Shown: positions 1-6,735 of the stretch, piece by piece
Position numbering within the stretch: the first letter of the stretch is position 1
Layout: each line of letters starts with the position of its first letter
Assembly: GCA_030670015.1 (NCBI GenBank)
Contig: DAOVCM010000028.1
Coordinates: forward strand, 1-8,367
Length of the DNA: 8,367 bases
Source: Candidatus Bathyarchaeota archaeon
GTDB taxonomy: Archaea > Thermoproteota > Bathyarchaeia > TCS64
Direction: 5' to 3'
The notes under the pieces: model-generated
What the model saw: the letters and a program-made list of their open reading frames with translations, nothing else
Database searches by the model: none
Told to the model about the DNA's origin: nothing
Position numbers and translations under genes: made by a program

Positions 1-352
1 CAGGCACATAGCAGGTGAAGAGCATATCAGCCCTCAGCAGCCTGGCCAGGATCTTGGCGTCGACCTTATCGGTCTTCACCTTCGCCTCAGCAATCAGGCG
101 GGTCTTGTATGGATTGGACAGGGAGACATCGATGCCGAACTTCTCCAGTATGTCGTGGATCTGAATCCACAGGTTGCCTGTGGACTCGACGACGGCCTTC
201 ACGTCGTCGCGGAAGGTGGTCAGCTTCAGGGCGAACTCCTTGATGTCTTCCTTCTTATTCGCAAAACGGATCTGGTCGAGCAGCTCTCCATCCTCGTCGA
301 GGACGGCTGCTTGGCACATCTTTTTATGCACGTCTATTCCTACATACTTCAC
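1..352 (-). CDS. IS110-family transposase, N-terminal part (runs off the left edge)
   Basis: Translating the minus strand from GTG at 352 gives 117 codons without a stop up to the window edge. The peptide opens with VKYVGIDVHKK, has VESTGN near residue 55 and KTDKVDAKILARLLRAD near residues 93-109. These are the acidic positions of the RuvC-like DEDD catalytic domain of IS110-family transposases: D7 in GIDVHK, E56 in ESTG, and D95/D98 in KTDKVDA. The C-terminal serine-containing Tnp domain lies outside the window. The start is well fixed: an in-frame TGA lies three codons upstream (359-361) and overlaps an AAGGTGAT ribosome binding site (358-365) at good spacing. The visible frame is intact, so the element may be recent or active, but the missing part could be broken. 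Family membership is clear by motif; subgroup is not determined. Confidence 0.93.
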   Translation of the reverse strand, partial: MKYVGIDVHKKMCQAAVLDEDGELLDQIRFANKKEDIKEFALKLTTFRDDVKAVVESTGNLWIQIHDILEKFGIDVSLSNPYKTRLIAEAKVKTDKVDAKILARLLRADMLFTCYVP

Positions 353-500
353 GGGGTATCACCTTGGGTGGTTTGCGAACGGCATCCTCCTATCGGGTCT
401 CTAGGGACCATTCAAGTAGCCGCTCAGGATCTGGCCCATTCTTAAATTGGGTCTCATGCGCTCGCGCATGGACCAGGTTTACCGTGGGCCTTCACCACCC
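353..500 (-). ncRNA. Non-coding left end of the IS110 element, candidate bridge RNA
   Basis: This non-coding stretch lies immediately upstream of the transposase start. In the IS110 group the left-end region before the transposase is known to encode a structured bridge RNA that pairs with target and donor DNA. Several inverted repeats are visible: an 11-bp stem with one bulged base (450-461 with 464-474), a small CCCA/TGGG hairpin (435-438 with 448-451, partly competing with the first), CTGG/CCAG (431-434 with 473-476) that could close a branched structure around them, and GGTC/GACC (396-399 with 406-409). The motif GGGTCTC occurs twice (395-401 and 449-455), each time followed by GGACCA. The element's outer boundary is not visible; the 500 end is approximate. 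The RNA assignment is inferred from position and fold, with no promoter or guide loops proven. Confidence 0.45.
450..474 (-). repeat. Strong imperfect hairpin in the IS110 left end
   Basis: GGTC-(T)-CATGCGC at 450-461 pairs with GCGCATG-GACC at 464-474. This gives 11 base pairs with a single bulged T at 454 and a two-base loop (or a four-base CTCG loop if the innermost pair opens). It is the strongest secondary structure in this non-coding stretch and probably a core stem of the element's RNA or DNA end structure. Confidence 0.7.
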
Positions 501-540
501 ATGATACCCTCTATTTTTAGCAAGTAAACGTTTTCCATAC

Positions 541-798
541 TTTCTTAAATGGACCAGCGACAGAGGAAGGTCTCTGCCTGAGAAGGACGGGTATTCCCTC
601 ACGGTCAGGAAGTAAACCGCATTTAAAGTCAGAGAACTCGCCAAGAACAGGGGTTTGATGGTGAATGAGTTCATAAACAAGCTTATGAGGCCGGTCTCGA
701 AGGGTGTCTAGTCGACGTGTACAGTGTGTGGGGCCAGGATTAGAGCTAGAAATTTGACGAGACACATGGCCAAGATGCATCCGAAGGCCGTCGGGTGA
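541..798 (+). pseudogene. Broken small DNA-binding protein gene: ribbon-helix-helix-like segment plus C2H2-like zinc finger
   Basis: Reading plus-strand frame 1 through two stops gives a coherent small protein. The first part (about 589-690) reads YSLTVRK-stop-TAFKVRELAKNRG then VNEFINKLM, the pattern of an Arc/MetJ/CopG-type ribbon-helix-helix domain (beta strand, then AKxRG turn, then NEFINKL helix). The second part (718-780) reads CTVC, 11 residues, H, 4 residues, H, a C2H2-like finger (Cys codons 718 and 727, His codons 763 and 778), ending at TGA 796-798. In-frame TAA at 613-615 and TAG at 709-711 interrupt it. Both are one substitution from sense codons such as GAA and AAG. The true start is unclear: ATG 549 opens MDQRQRKVS in another frame, which would need a frameshift near 578 to join. 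The gene sits beside the IS110 end, so decay may be linked to insertion. Probably a dead transcription regulator; domain calls are by eye. Confidence 0.5.
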
Positions 799-850
799 TG
801 AAATGCGATTTGACCGGTCAATTACGTTACAAGCTGGCGCGCGCAACGGC

Positions 851-2092
851 TTAGCGCGCAAGCGAGTTCAATACTACTGTTCTTAACTCTTCCTCTGTAC
901 CCGGTGCCCTCAAGGGGGGGATAGCATTTACATCCACTCCAGGCTTGTATTTGAAGATTTTAGCAAGCTCCCTGTTAAGCATAAAGGTTAACTGGGAAAG
1001 GGGTATCTCCATGGGGCAGACATCTTGACACTGACCACAATTCACGCAAGAGTCCATGACATGTGCTATCCTTATCATGGGGAATAGAACATCGGGCGGA
1101 ACCTCTCCACCAGTCACTAAGTCCCTATCTGCTTCTAAGTAGCAATCTTCGCAGTAACATATGGGGCAGACGTCAATACACCCAAAGCACTTGATGCACT
1201 GGTTGAACTGGCCAAACCAGTAATTTAATCTCTCATTCAAGGTTATTTTTTTTAAAGTGGTGAAATCCCTTCTCTGCCATTTTTTTGCCCGCTTAATTGC
1301 GTCCTCTTTTTTCCTCTTTCTGGTTTTAAGTGCTATATTATCCGGTTGCTCTACTTTAATATAGCCAGCCTTTATTGACTCTTCGATAAGATCACTTCCC
1401 TTGTCTGAGAAGACTTCTATGAATGTCTCCTTCTCATCCATTACTCCCCACTTCCCACAGGATATGTCCGCCATAGTTGGAATATTGACTTCACATCTTC
1501 TACAGTTCTCCCTTCTCCCATACCCTTTCTTCTCCAGCTCATCTAAGTTCTTAACTTTCTCTGTTCCATCCTTCAAAGTGATTGTGAGTTTATCTTCTTC
1601 GATGTCTTCTCTTACAACATCATCAGGGTCCACTCCAAACTCCTCTTTTATCATCCTTTTAGTCCTATTAGGAATAAGGGTGCCAGTGCAGTTTATACCT
1701 ATTAGGAGCAAGTTATCAAGTTTGATCTGGTTTCTCTTGGCAAGCTCGATTATCGCCATAGCATCGCATGGTTTACAAGTAACCGCTATTTTTAGATACA
1801 ATGCACCATCTAGGTATTCCTTGATGTAGCGTGCGATGTTAGGAGAAGCACAATGCAGCGACCCCGAGGTCTCTATCACTTTCTCTGGATTGGTGATTAA
1901 AACAGGTGTACAGCCGTATCTTTTACCATTTCTTGCCTTTACGGCAAGTACAGCATCCACCCATTTATACTCCAAGGCAAATTTGAGAAGAGAAGTAACC
2001 GCACCGCCATATTCGGCCCTTTTTAATATCTCTCCATCTGTAGACCAAGCGAGATGCATTTCACCCTTCATTGTTTCACATGTCCCCTTCAT
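851..2092 (-). CDS. fdhB: F420-dependent formate dehydrogenase, beta subunit (FrhB/FdhB family)
   Basis: This 413-residue protein matches the methanogen FdhB layout: an N-terminal FrhB/FpoF-like region (AWSTDGEILKRAEYGGAVTSLLKFAL, residues 15-40) and a central F420/FAD region with TCKPCDAMAI (105-114), a CxxC at 197-200 and SCGKWG (211-216). The C-terminus carries two 4Fe-4S ferredoxin motifs, CIKCFGCIDVC (299-309) and CVNCGQCQDVC (349-359), with extra cysteines at 312, 314 and 317. Known role of the family: transfer of electrons between the FdhA Mo/W site and coenzyme F420 via flavin, in the cytoplasm. The first ATG (2092-2090) overlaps the fdhA stop in an ATGA, so translation is likely coupled. 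Internal ATGs at 2071 and 2059 are alternatives, and none has a clearly better ribosome binding site. Other FrhB-like subunits exist, but adjacency to fdhA supports FdhB. Confidence 0.92.
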   Translation of the reverse strand: MKGTCETMKGEMHLAWSTDGEILKRAEYGGAVTSLLKFALEYKWVDAVLAVKARNGKRYGCTPVLITNPEKVIETSGSLHCASPNIARYIKEYLDGALYLKIAVTCKPCDAMAIIELAKRNQIKLDNLLLIGINCTGTLIPNRTKRMIKEEFGVDPDDVVREDIEEDKLTITLKDGTEKVKNLDELEKKGYGRRENCRRCEVNIPTMADISCGKWGVMDEKETFIEVFSDKGSDLIEESIKAGYIKVEQPDNIALKTRKRKKEDAIKRAKKWQRRDFTTLKKITLNERLNYWFGQFNQCIKCFGCIDVCPICYCEDCYLEADRDLVTGGEVPPDVLFPMIRIAHVMDSCVNCGQCQDVCPMEIPLSQLTFMLNRELAKIFKYKPGVDVNAIPPLRAPGTEEELRTVVLNSLAR

Positions 2093-4116
2093 CGTTTTAT
2101 CTCTATTTTAACTGCGCAGAACTTGAATTCAGGCATCTTGGAAGGAGGACCTGCAGAGGGTCCAGTTAAAACATTTGGGCTACTTTCAGAGAAGTGCCAA
2201 GGCATGAATAGAACTCCTTTTCTTATGTTATCCGTCAGCTTGGCAATTACTCTTATTTCTCCCCTCCTTGATTTCAGTATTATCTCTTCTCCATCTCTTA
2301 TTCCTTTTTTTCTCGCATCATCGATGTTTATTTCCACAAATCCGCCTCGAACTTCGTTATTCAACCTTTCAGTTTTCCTCGTCATCGTCCCTGAGTGATA
2401 ATGGAAAATGAGCCTTCCGTTCGTGAAAACGTAAGGGTATTCTTCGTCGATCATTTCTACTGGATTTTTATGTTCTACAACTTGGAAAGCTCCTAACCCC
2501 TCGGGCGTTCCAAAACTCTCCACAAACATCGTATCGGTTCCAGGATGGTCTTCTGAAGGGCAAGGCCATTGAATACCTCCAGCCTTCTTCAACCTATCAT
2601 AGGTTATTCCGCTGTATTGTGGAACATATTTTCTTATTTCCTCAAATATTTCCTTCGAAGAATTGAACTTGAATTTTTCCCTAAATCCCATCATGCCTGA
2701 AAGCTCCCGGATTATCTTCCAGTCGGGCTTTGCTTCTCCTGGCGGATCAACGGCTTTTTTTATCCTCTGAACCCTCCTATCAACTTGTGTTATCGTTCCA
2801 TCCTTCTCCACCCAAGTCGCGGCAGGGAGAATGATATCTGCAAGCTCTGTGGTCTCGGTCAAAAAAATATCCTGAATCACCAGAAGGTCTTTACTTTCAA
2901 GCATTTTTCTGACCTGGTTTGTGTCGGGGGCGGAAACCATTGGATTCGCTCCGGCGATGTATAAGACATCGCATTTCTCTATCATGTCCATATATGTCAT
3001 TCCAGGATTTGAGGGTAGACCTTCAACTCCCCAATAATTTTCAAATAGTTTTGCACTTTTCTCGCTAACCCGCCTAAAACCGGGATAAAAAACAGGAATT
3101 GGTCCCATGTCACCAAATCCCTCTCCATTTATGTGCCCTCTGAGGGGATTTACTCCCGTTCCCGGTCTCCCATAATTCCCTGTAAGCATAGCTAGATCAG
3201 AAAGAGCTTGGATATTCCCTATGCCTACCGCGTGTTGTGCTATTCCAGCATTGTAAAGTATGCAAGCGTTTTCAGCCTTGGCATAAGTTCGCGCCGCTTC
3301 TTTTATTAAATCACTCGAAACTCCTGTTATTCTCTCGGCATCATTCATGTTTAGGGAAGAAAGATAATTCCTTAGCTCGTTGAAGCCCTTTGTCCTCCTT
3401 TCAATAAAATCCTTGTCCTCCAGACCATTGTCTAACACTGTCTTCATCATCGCGTTTATCAAAACTACATCCGTGCCCGGGTTAAGCTGTAAATGTATAT
3501 CAGCTAGAAGTCTCACTGTCACCGTCCTTCTTGGATCCGTAACGATTACCTTTGCCACCTTTTTCTTCGCTCTCATCACCCTGAGGGCGATCATGGGGTA
3601 AGTTTCCTTTATGTTTGTGCCAGCGATGAATATGCAATCTGCTTTTTCTATGTTTATCTGAGAAGTGGACATTACACCTGATCCTACTGTAGATATCAGA
3701 GCGGGAACTGTTGTGGAATGGCAAAACCTAGAGCAATTATCTATGTTATTCGTCTTCATAACGCATCTGGTGAACTTTTGTATCACATACAAATCCTCGT
3801 TTGTAAGTTTTCCTGAATTTATGAAACCAAAGGAATCTGGATCTATATTTTTTAGCTTCTCTGCAATTAAACTCAACGATTTTTCCCAGGAAGCTTCTTT
3901 AAATGATCCGTTTTCCTTTACTAACGGCTTTTTCAGCCTCTTCTCGCTATATAGAAATTTGTAGGCGTTTCTACCTTTGGGACAATTCTTTCCTTCGTTT
4001 ACAGGGTGCTCCTTCCACGGCTCCACACCTACTATCTTTCCATCTTTTACTACAAGGTATACGCCACATCCGCATCCACAGTAAGGACATATGGTAGGTA
4101 CATATTCAATATTCAT
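2089..4116 (-). CDS. fdhA: Formate dehydrogenase, catalytic alpha subunit (Mo/W-bis-MGD)
   Basis: This 675-residue protein is the usual length of methanogen FdhA. The N-terminus binds one 4Fe-4S cluster through CPYCGCGC and NCPKG (C10, C13, C17 and C45 from the chosen start); the Lys of NCPKG is the conserved electron-relay residue. The active-site loop DNCSRFCHS supplies the metal ligand as Cys132 (TGC, not a selenocysteine TGA) followed by His133. NPLRGHINGEGFGDMG carries Arg326, equivalent to the formate-binding Arg of E. coli FdhF. LAMLTGNYGRPGTGVNP and the C-terminal dinucleotide-binding domain are typical. There is no twin-arginine signal, so it is cytoplasmic. An upstream in-frame ATG (4137) exists, but ATG 4116 has a GGTGA (4124-4128) seven bases upstream and is preferred. 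The gene is flanked by mvhD and fdhB with coupled junctions. Tungsten versus molybdenum cannot be told from sequence. Confidence 0.95.
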   Translation of the reverse strand: MNIEYVPTICPYCGCGCGVYLVVKDGKIVGVEPWKEHPVNEGKNCPKGRNAYKFLYSEKRLKKPLVKENGSFKEASWEKSLSLIAEKLKNIDPDSFGFINSGKLTNEDLYVIQKFTRCVMKTNNIDNCSRFCHSTTVPALISTVGSGVMSTSQINIEKADCIFIAGTNIKETYPMIALRVMRAKKKVAKVIVTDPRRTVTVRLLADIHLQLNPGTDVVLINAMMKTVLDNGLEDKDFIERRTKGFNELRNYLSSLNMNDAERITGVSSDLIKEAARTYAKAENACILYNAGIAQHAVGIGNIQALSDLAMLTGNYGRPGTGVNPLRGHINGEGFGDMGPIPVFYPGFRRVSEKSAKLFENYWGVEGLPSNPGMTYMDMIEKCDVLYIAGANPMVSAPDTNQVRKMLESKDLLVIQDIFLTETTELADIILPAATWVEKDGTITQVDRRVQRIKKAVDPPGEAKPDWKIIRELSGMMGFREKFKFNSSKEIFEEIRKYVPQYSGITYDRLKKAGGIQWPCPSEDHPGTDTMFVESFGTPEGLGAFQVVEHKNPVEMIDEEYPYVFTNGRLIFHYHSGTMTRKTERLNNEVRGGFVEINIDDARKKGIRDGEEIILKSRRGEIRVIAKLTDNIRKGVLFMPWHFSESSPNVLTGPSAGPPSKMPEFKFCAVKIEIKR

Positions 4117-4123
4117 CTTGCAT

Positions 4124-4128
4124 TCACC
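4124..4128 (-). promoter_or_regulatory. fdhA ribosome binding site overlapping the mvhD stop codon
   Basis: The minus strand reads AGGTGA, in which TGA (4126-4124) is the mvhD stop codon and GGTGA is the Shine-Dalgarno for the ATG at 4116. This decides the fdhA start seven codons inside the longest reading frame and implies that ribosomes finishing mvhD can initiate fdhA. Confidence 0.75.
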
Positions 4129-4570
4129 TTTTATCATACTTTAGCCTGAAAGGGCTAGGACCAAGTTTTTTTATTGTTCGGGTAAAGTTGGTGACTGTCT
4201 CAGCTAACTTCGCCCCTTCGGACGCTCCAATCCATTCCAGCCTGAGCCTATCTCCATCGATGCCTACAGCTTCAAGTAAGCGCTTCAGTCCTACGACTCT
4301 TCTTCTGGCAAGAAGGTTGCCTTTCTGGTAGTGGCAGTCCCCTAGATGGCAACCAGCGACTAAAACGCCGTCTGCTCCGGCGGCAAAGGCACTCAGCATA
4401 ATAATGTCGCTCACTCTGCCTGAACACATAACTCTTATCACCCTCAATGTGGGCGGATATTGTATCCGCGAGACACCAGCGAGGTCAGCGCCAGCATAGG
4501 CACACCAGTTACATAGGAATCCAATTATCCTTGGCTCAAATTTATCGGTCGCTATTCCATTATTATCCAT
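4124..4570 (-). CDS. mvhD: MvhD/FlpD-type 2Fe-2S electron-transfer subunit
   Basis: This 148-residue protein is a complete MvhD family member. The conserved cysteines are in FLCNWCAYAGADLAG (C20, C23), RVMCSGRV (C49) and AGCHLGDCHYQKGN (C74, C79), the set expected for its 2Fe-2S cluster. In methanogens MvhD links an F420-non-reducing hydrogenase, or formate dehydrogenase, to HdrA of the heterodisulfide reductase for flavin-based electron bifurcation. Here it sits directly before fdhA with no hydrogenase genes in view, so it probably serves Fdh rather than Mvh. The start is set by GGAGATGA five bases before ATG 4570. A TTG at 4594 and an ATG at 4579 give longer versions but lack properly spaced sites. 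The partner HdrABC must be encoded elsewhere; this is inference. Confidence 0.92.
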   Translation of the reverse strand: MDNNGIATDKFEPRIIGFLCNWCAYAGADLAGVSRIQYPPTLRVIRVMCSGRVSDIIMLSAFAAGADGVLVAGCHLGDCHYQKGNLLARRRVVGLKRLLEAVGIDGDRLRLEWIGASEGAKLAETVTNFTRTIKKLGPSPFRLKYDKR

Positions 4571-4599
4571 AAACTTCATCTCCGCGCGCGACAAATATA

Positions 4600-5388
4600 T
4601 TATGCAACAAAATGAACTAATCTCTCCTCTGTTTCTATCATTTCAGCAAGTGAACGAAGAGTGGAAACAGCTTTTAGAAAAGGCATATCTAAAACAAGCC
4701 TATCATCGGAAATGCCACCGTATTCCCTAGAGCCCTCACATCCGAAGGATATGCCAATCTCATTCGTAACATAGGGTCTAACGGTGCAATTACCACAAAC
4801 AGGTGTTACACCTGTAACATTCAGTAACATTGGTTGAATAATGACTCGTTGATATGCTTGAACAACTAGCATGAACTCGACGGGACGTAAATAAAAAACA
4901 TAGACATCAGGTACCACTCCTGAAGCGGAGAGTAGTACCGAATGTGTTTTTCCCCTGATTCGGGGAACATCCATCAAAGCCTGGATAGCTGATCCTTCGT
5001 CGTTGAATCTTCTTGCTTCAACTAATTTGTCCGCGCAATAAGCAAGAATTCGATCATTTTCTTCAAAGCCCCATACCGCCTTAGCGGCGGGGCATGAAAT
5101 ATCTTCTTTGGTGAGCAACATGTTTCTGGATGTTTGCAACACACGTTCTACTGACTTACAGAACCTTAATGGCTCGTCCGGCCTTTCGGAGTCCATCTCA
5201 ACATCTTCATTGAAATAGAGATTTACGCCAACAGGTGTCAAATTCAATAATTCTTGAAATTCTTTTATTAATTTATTAGAGATACTAACTTCATCCATTA
5301 ATTTAAATTGATAATTCGTTCCTTCTAAAAAATTTATATAATGTTTTTGATTACTCGAAGATTTCTCAAATTTTTTCTTAATAAGCAT
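4600..5388 (-). CDS. DUF169 family protein, cysteine-rich, function unknown
   Basis: This 262-residue protein has the DUF169 (COG2043-like) layout: LLNLTPVGVNLYF (47-59), RFCKSVERV (76-83), ISCPAAKAVWGF (97-108), PVEFMLVVQAYQ (169-180), PVCGNCTVRPY (196-206) and GISFGCEGSREYGGI (212-226). Cysteines at 77, 99, 118, 198, 201 and 217 include the positions normally conserved, so metal or Fe-S binding is possible but unproven. No signal peptide or membrane segment is visible. The first 30 residues are Lys/Asn-rich and may not be part of the domain; ATG at residue 31 (MDEVSISNKL) is an alternative start, but only ATG 5388 has a nearby AAAGGT. The gene lies 34 bases after the HTH regulator and 29 bases before mvhD, so all are probably co-transcribed. 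The biochemical role of this family is not established; here it is best seen as an accessory to the formate dehydrogenase module. Confidence 0.8.
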   Translation of the reverse strand: MLIKKKFEKSSSNQKHYINFLEGTNYQFKLMDEVSISNKLIKEFQELLNLTPVGVNLYFNEDVEMDSERPDEPLRFCKSVERVLQTSRNMLLTKEDISCPAAKAVWGFEENDRILAYCADKLVEARRFNDEGSAIQALMDVPRIRGKTHSVLLSASGVVPDVYVFYLRPVEFMLVVQAYQRVIIQPMLLNVTGVTPVCGNCTVRPYVTNEIGISFGCEGSREYGGISDDRLVLDMPFLKAVSTLRSLAEMIETEERLVHFVA

Positions 5389-5422
5389 GTCATGTACCTT
5401 TCTATTATTGTCTCACTCTTTA

Positions 5423-5812
5423 TTATTCTCCTTTTAAGCATAATTCACAGTCGCTTAAACATAGTTCAGAAAACTCTTCTCTATGAAGTTCACATACTAT
5501 ACCCTTCATTCTTATTAATTTACATACTTCACATATTTTTTCCATTACAATATCCATAGGAGATTCATCTATCGCTATAGCATTACATATTTCTGATATC
5601 TTTTTGATGGCCTCTTTTGATTCAGATATATCTTTTATGAAGCCAGAACCCCTAAAACCTTTTGTATAGTGAGTTATAGCAGCTGGAGACATGGACATCC
5701 TCTCAGCTACATCGGTTTTTCGAAGACCATGTTCCTCCATAAGTTGTTTCATGATTAACACTCTCATGGCAGGTAGGACATACTTCACCACAGTCACACA
5801 GTACGGTTTCAA
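5423..5812 (-). CDS. Archaeal HTH transcriptional regulator (COG2522-like) with a Cys-rich C-terminal sensor region
   Basis: This 129-residue protein begins with a conserved segment (VVKYVLPAMRVLIMKQLMEEHGL, residues 8-30) and a helix-turn-helix, RKTDVAERMSMSPAAITHYTKG (31-52), where the MSPAAITHYT helix is the likely recognition helix. The C-terminal third holds cysteines at 94, 97, 107, 118, 122 and 125 plus His110, in the pattern ICEVC, VCELH, CLSDCELC. That suggests a metal or redox sensor; the cofactor is not known. The start is TTG at 5812, supported by GAGGAGG (5820-5826) seven bases upstream and by the match to family N-termini. An ATG just upstream reads out of frame into unrelated sequence. 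As the first gene of the run ending in fdhB, it probably controls this operon and itself. DNA target and effector are inferred, not shown. Confidence 0.82.
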   Translation of the reverse strand: MKPYCVTVVKYVLPAMRVLIMKQLMEEHGLRKTDVAERMSMSPAAITHYTKGFRGSGFIKDISESKEAIKKISEICNAIAIDESPMDIVMEKICEVCKLIRMKGIVCELHREEFSELCLSDCELCLKGE

Positions 5813-5863
5813 CTTCTATCCTCCTCATCTTACTTTATTCAAGTTCATTAAATTCAATGAGAA
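5813..5863 (-). promoter_or_regulatory. Probable promoter and leader of the regulator-DUF169-mvhD-fdhAB run
   Basis: This short AT-rich gap lies between the mrp hairpin and the regulator start. On the minus strand it contains an AT-rich box (AATTTAATGAA region, about 5844-5856) that could serve as a TATA element, an imperfect inverted repeat TCATT/AATGA (5845-5849 with 5856-5860), and the GAGGAGG ribosome binding site at 5820-5826. The repeat overlaps the candidate TATA box, where an autoregulator could act. The match to an archaeal promoter consensus is weak. Confidence 0.35.
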
Positions 5864-5892
5864 GAAGCCTCAAGCCCATTGGGTTAGGCTTC
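5864..5892 (-). terminator. Hairpin at the mrp stop codon, possible terminator
   Basis: GAAGCCT at 5864-5870 pairs exactly with AGGCTTC at 5886-5892. An inner AA/CCC with GGG/TT stem extends it to about 12 pairs with two bulged bases. The mrp stop codon (5884-5886) lies inside the structure. On the minus strand only a weak T-rich stretch follows. On the plus strand a long T-rich run follows (it is the Lys-codon tail of mrp), but no plus-strand gene ends here. It probably separates mrp transcription from the regulator gene downstream. Confidence 0.4.
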
Positions 5893-6735
5893 CTTTTTCT
5901 TTTTCTTCTTAAGAAATTCCTCTATCTTCTTCACAATCTCCATAAATGCTTTCGTAGATGGAGAGTCCATATGCTCAAGGACAAAGGGTACACCTTTATC
6001 CGAGTCCTCGCAGACTTGAGGGTCAATGGGAACCTTACCCAAAAAGGGAATGTCCAAATCCTCGGCGATCTTTCGCCCTCCGCCGGCGCCGAAGATATTG
6101 AATTCAGTGCCACACTTGGGGCAGATGAAGCCACTCATGTTCTCCACGATGCCTATGATAGGGATTTTCAGTTGCCTTGAGAACGTCACCGCCTTCTTCA
6201 CAACCTCCTGACTGACCTCCGAGGGTATTGTTACGATTACAACACCATCCATCTCAGGAAGCAGCTGCATAATGCTGAGAGGCTCGTCTCCAGTTCCAGG
6301 CGGTAGATCTATGAAGAGGTACTCAAGTTCCCCCCATATAATGTCTGATAGGAATTGTTGAATCGCCTTCATCTTCAATGGGCCACGCCATATGACTGGC
6401 GTTTCGTCGCTTGGAAGAAGAAAAGCCATGGACATCACCTTTATACCAAAGGGAGATACGACTGGAAATATTCCTGGAGAACCTCCTTGAAGCCTTCGAC
6501 CCTTAACGCCAAGAATCTTCGGCACACAGGGGCCAGTTATATCAGCATCTAAAATACCGACACTGCCATGGAAACCGTGCATGACAAATGATGCAGCTAA
6601 GTTCACGGTGACGGTGCTTTTACCAACCCCGCCCTTACCACTTATCACGGCAATTTTATGTTTTATCTTGCCCATCGCGGTCTGGATCCTCTGTTGCTGT
6701 TCCCTTCGTTGTTCCTCAAAAGCCTGTTGAGCCAT
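5884..6735 (-). CDS. mrp: Mrp/Nbp35-family Fe-S cluster carrier ATPase
   Basis: This 283-residue P-loop protein has the deviant Walker A SGKGGVGKST (32-41), DADITGP (63-69), Walker B FIDLPPGTGDEP (141-152), and the CPKC motif (205-208) that bridges a 4Fe-4S cluster between two subunits in Mrp/ApbC/Nbp35 proteins. A charged, Gln/Arg-rich helix (residues 3-20) precedes the domain, and the C-terminus is a lysine-rich tail. Length is normal for archaeal Mrp. The family binds and hands on Fe-S clusters to apoproteins in the cytoplasm with ATP hydrolysis. Divergent from the nifU-type scaffold across a shared promoter, and immediately upstream of the Fe-S-rich formate dehydrogenase genes, so cluster supply to those enzymes is a reasonable inference. 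ATG 6735 is preceded only by a weak purine-rich site. Confidence 0.94.
   Translation of the reverse strand: MAQQAFEEQRREQQQRIQTAMGKIKHKIAVISGKGGVGKSTVTVNLAASFVMHGFHGSVGILDADITGPCVPKILGVKGRRLQGGSPGIFPVVSPFGIKVMSMAFLLPSDETPVIWRGPLKMKAIQQFLSDIIWGELEYLFIDLPPGTGDEPLSIMQLLPEMDGVVIVTIPSEVSQEVVKKAVTFSRQLKIPIIGIVENMSGFICPKCGTEFNIFGAGGGRKIAEDLDIPFLGKVPIDPQVCEDSDKGVPFVLEHMDSPSTKAFMEIVKKIEEFLKKKKKKEA

Noticed and set aside
155..445. Plus-strand open frames over the first 450 bases
   Set aside because: They are antisense to the IS110 transposase, which has clear catalytic motifs and a matching ribosome binding site.
837..859. GCGCGC inverted pair around the fdhB stop as a terminator
   Set aside because: Only six self-complementary bases per arm and no T-run after it on the minus strand. 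GCGCGC also occurs at about 4585, 7385 and 7456 without pattern.
517..861. 114-codon open frame on the minus strand beyond the fdhB end
   Set aside because: No recognisable motifs, and it is antisense to the plus-strand RHH/zinc-finger remnant, whose reading is far more protein-like.
3662..3750. Possible selenocysteine in FdhA
   Set aside because: The active-site codon in DNCSRFCHS is TGC, an ordinary cysteine; no in-frame TGA occurs in the gene.
5341..5559. Plus-strand hydrophobic open frame resembling a membrane peptide
   Set aside because: It is antisense to the starts and ends of the DUF169 and HTH genes; the hydrophobicity follows from AT-rich Lys/Asn codons on the other strand.
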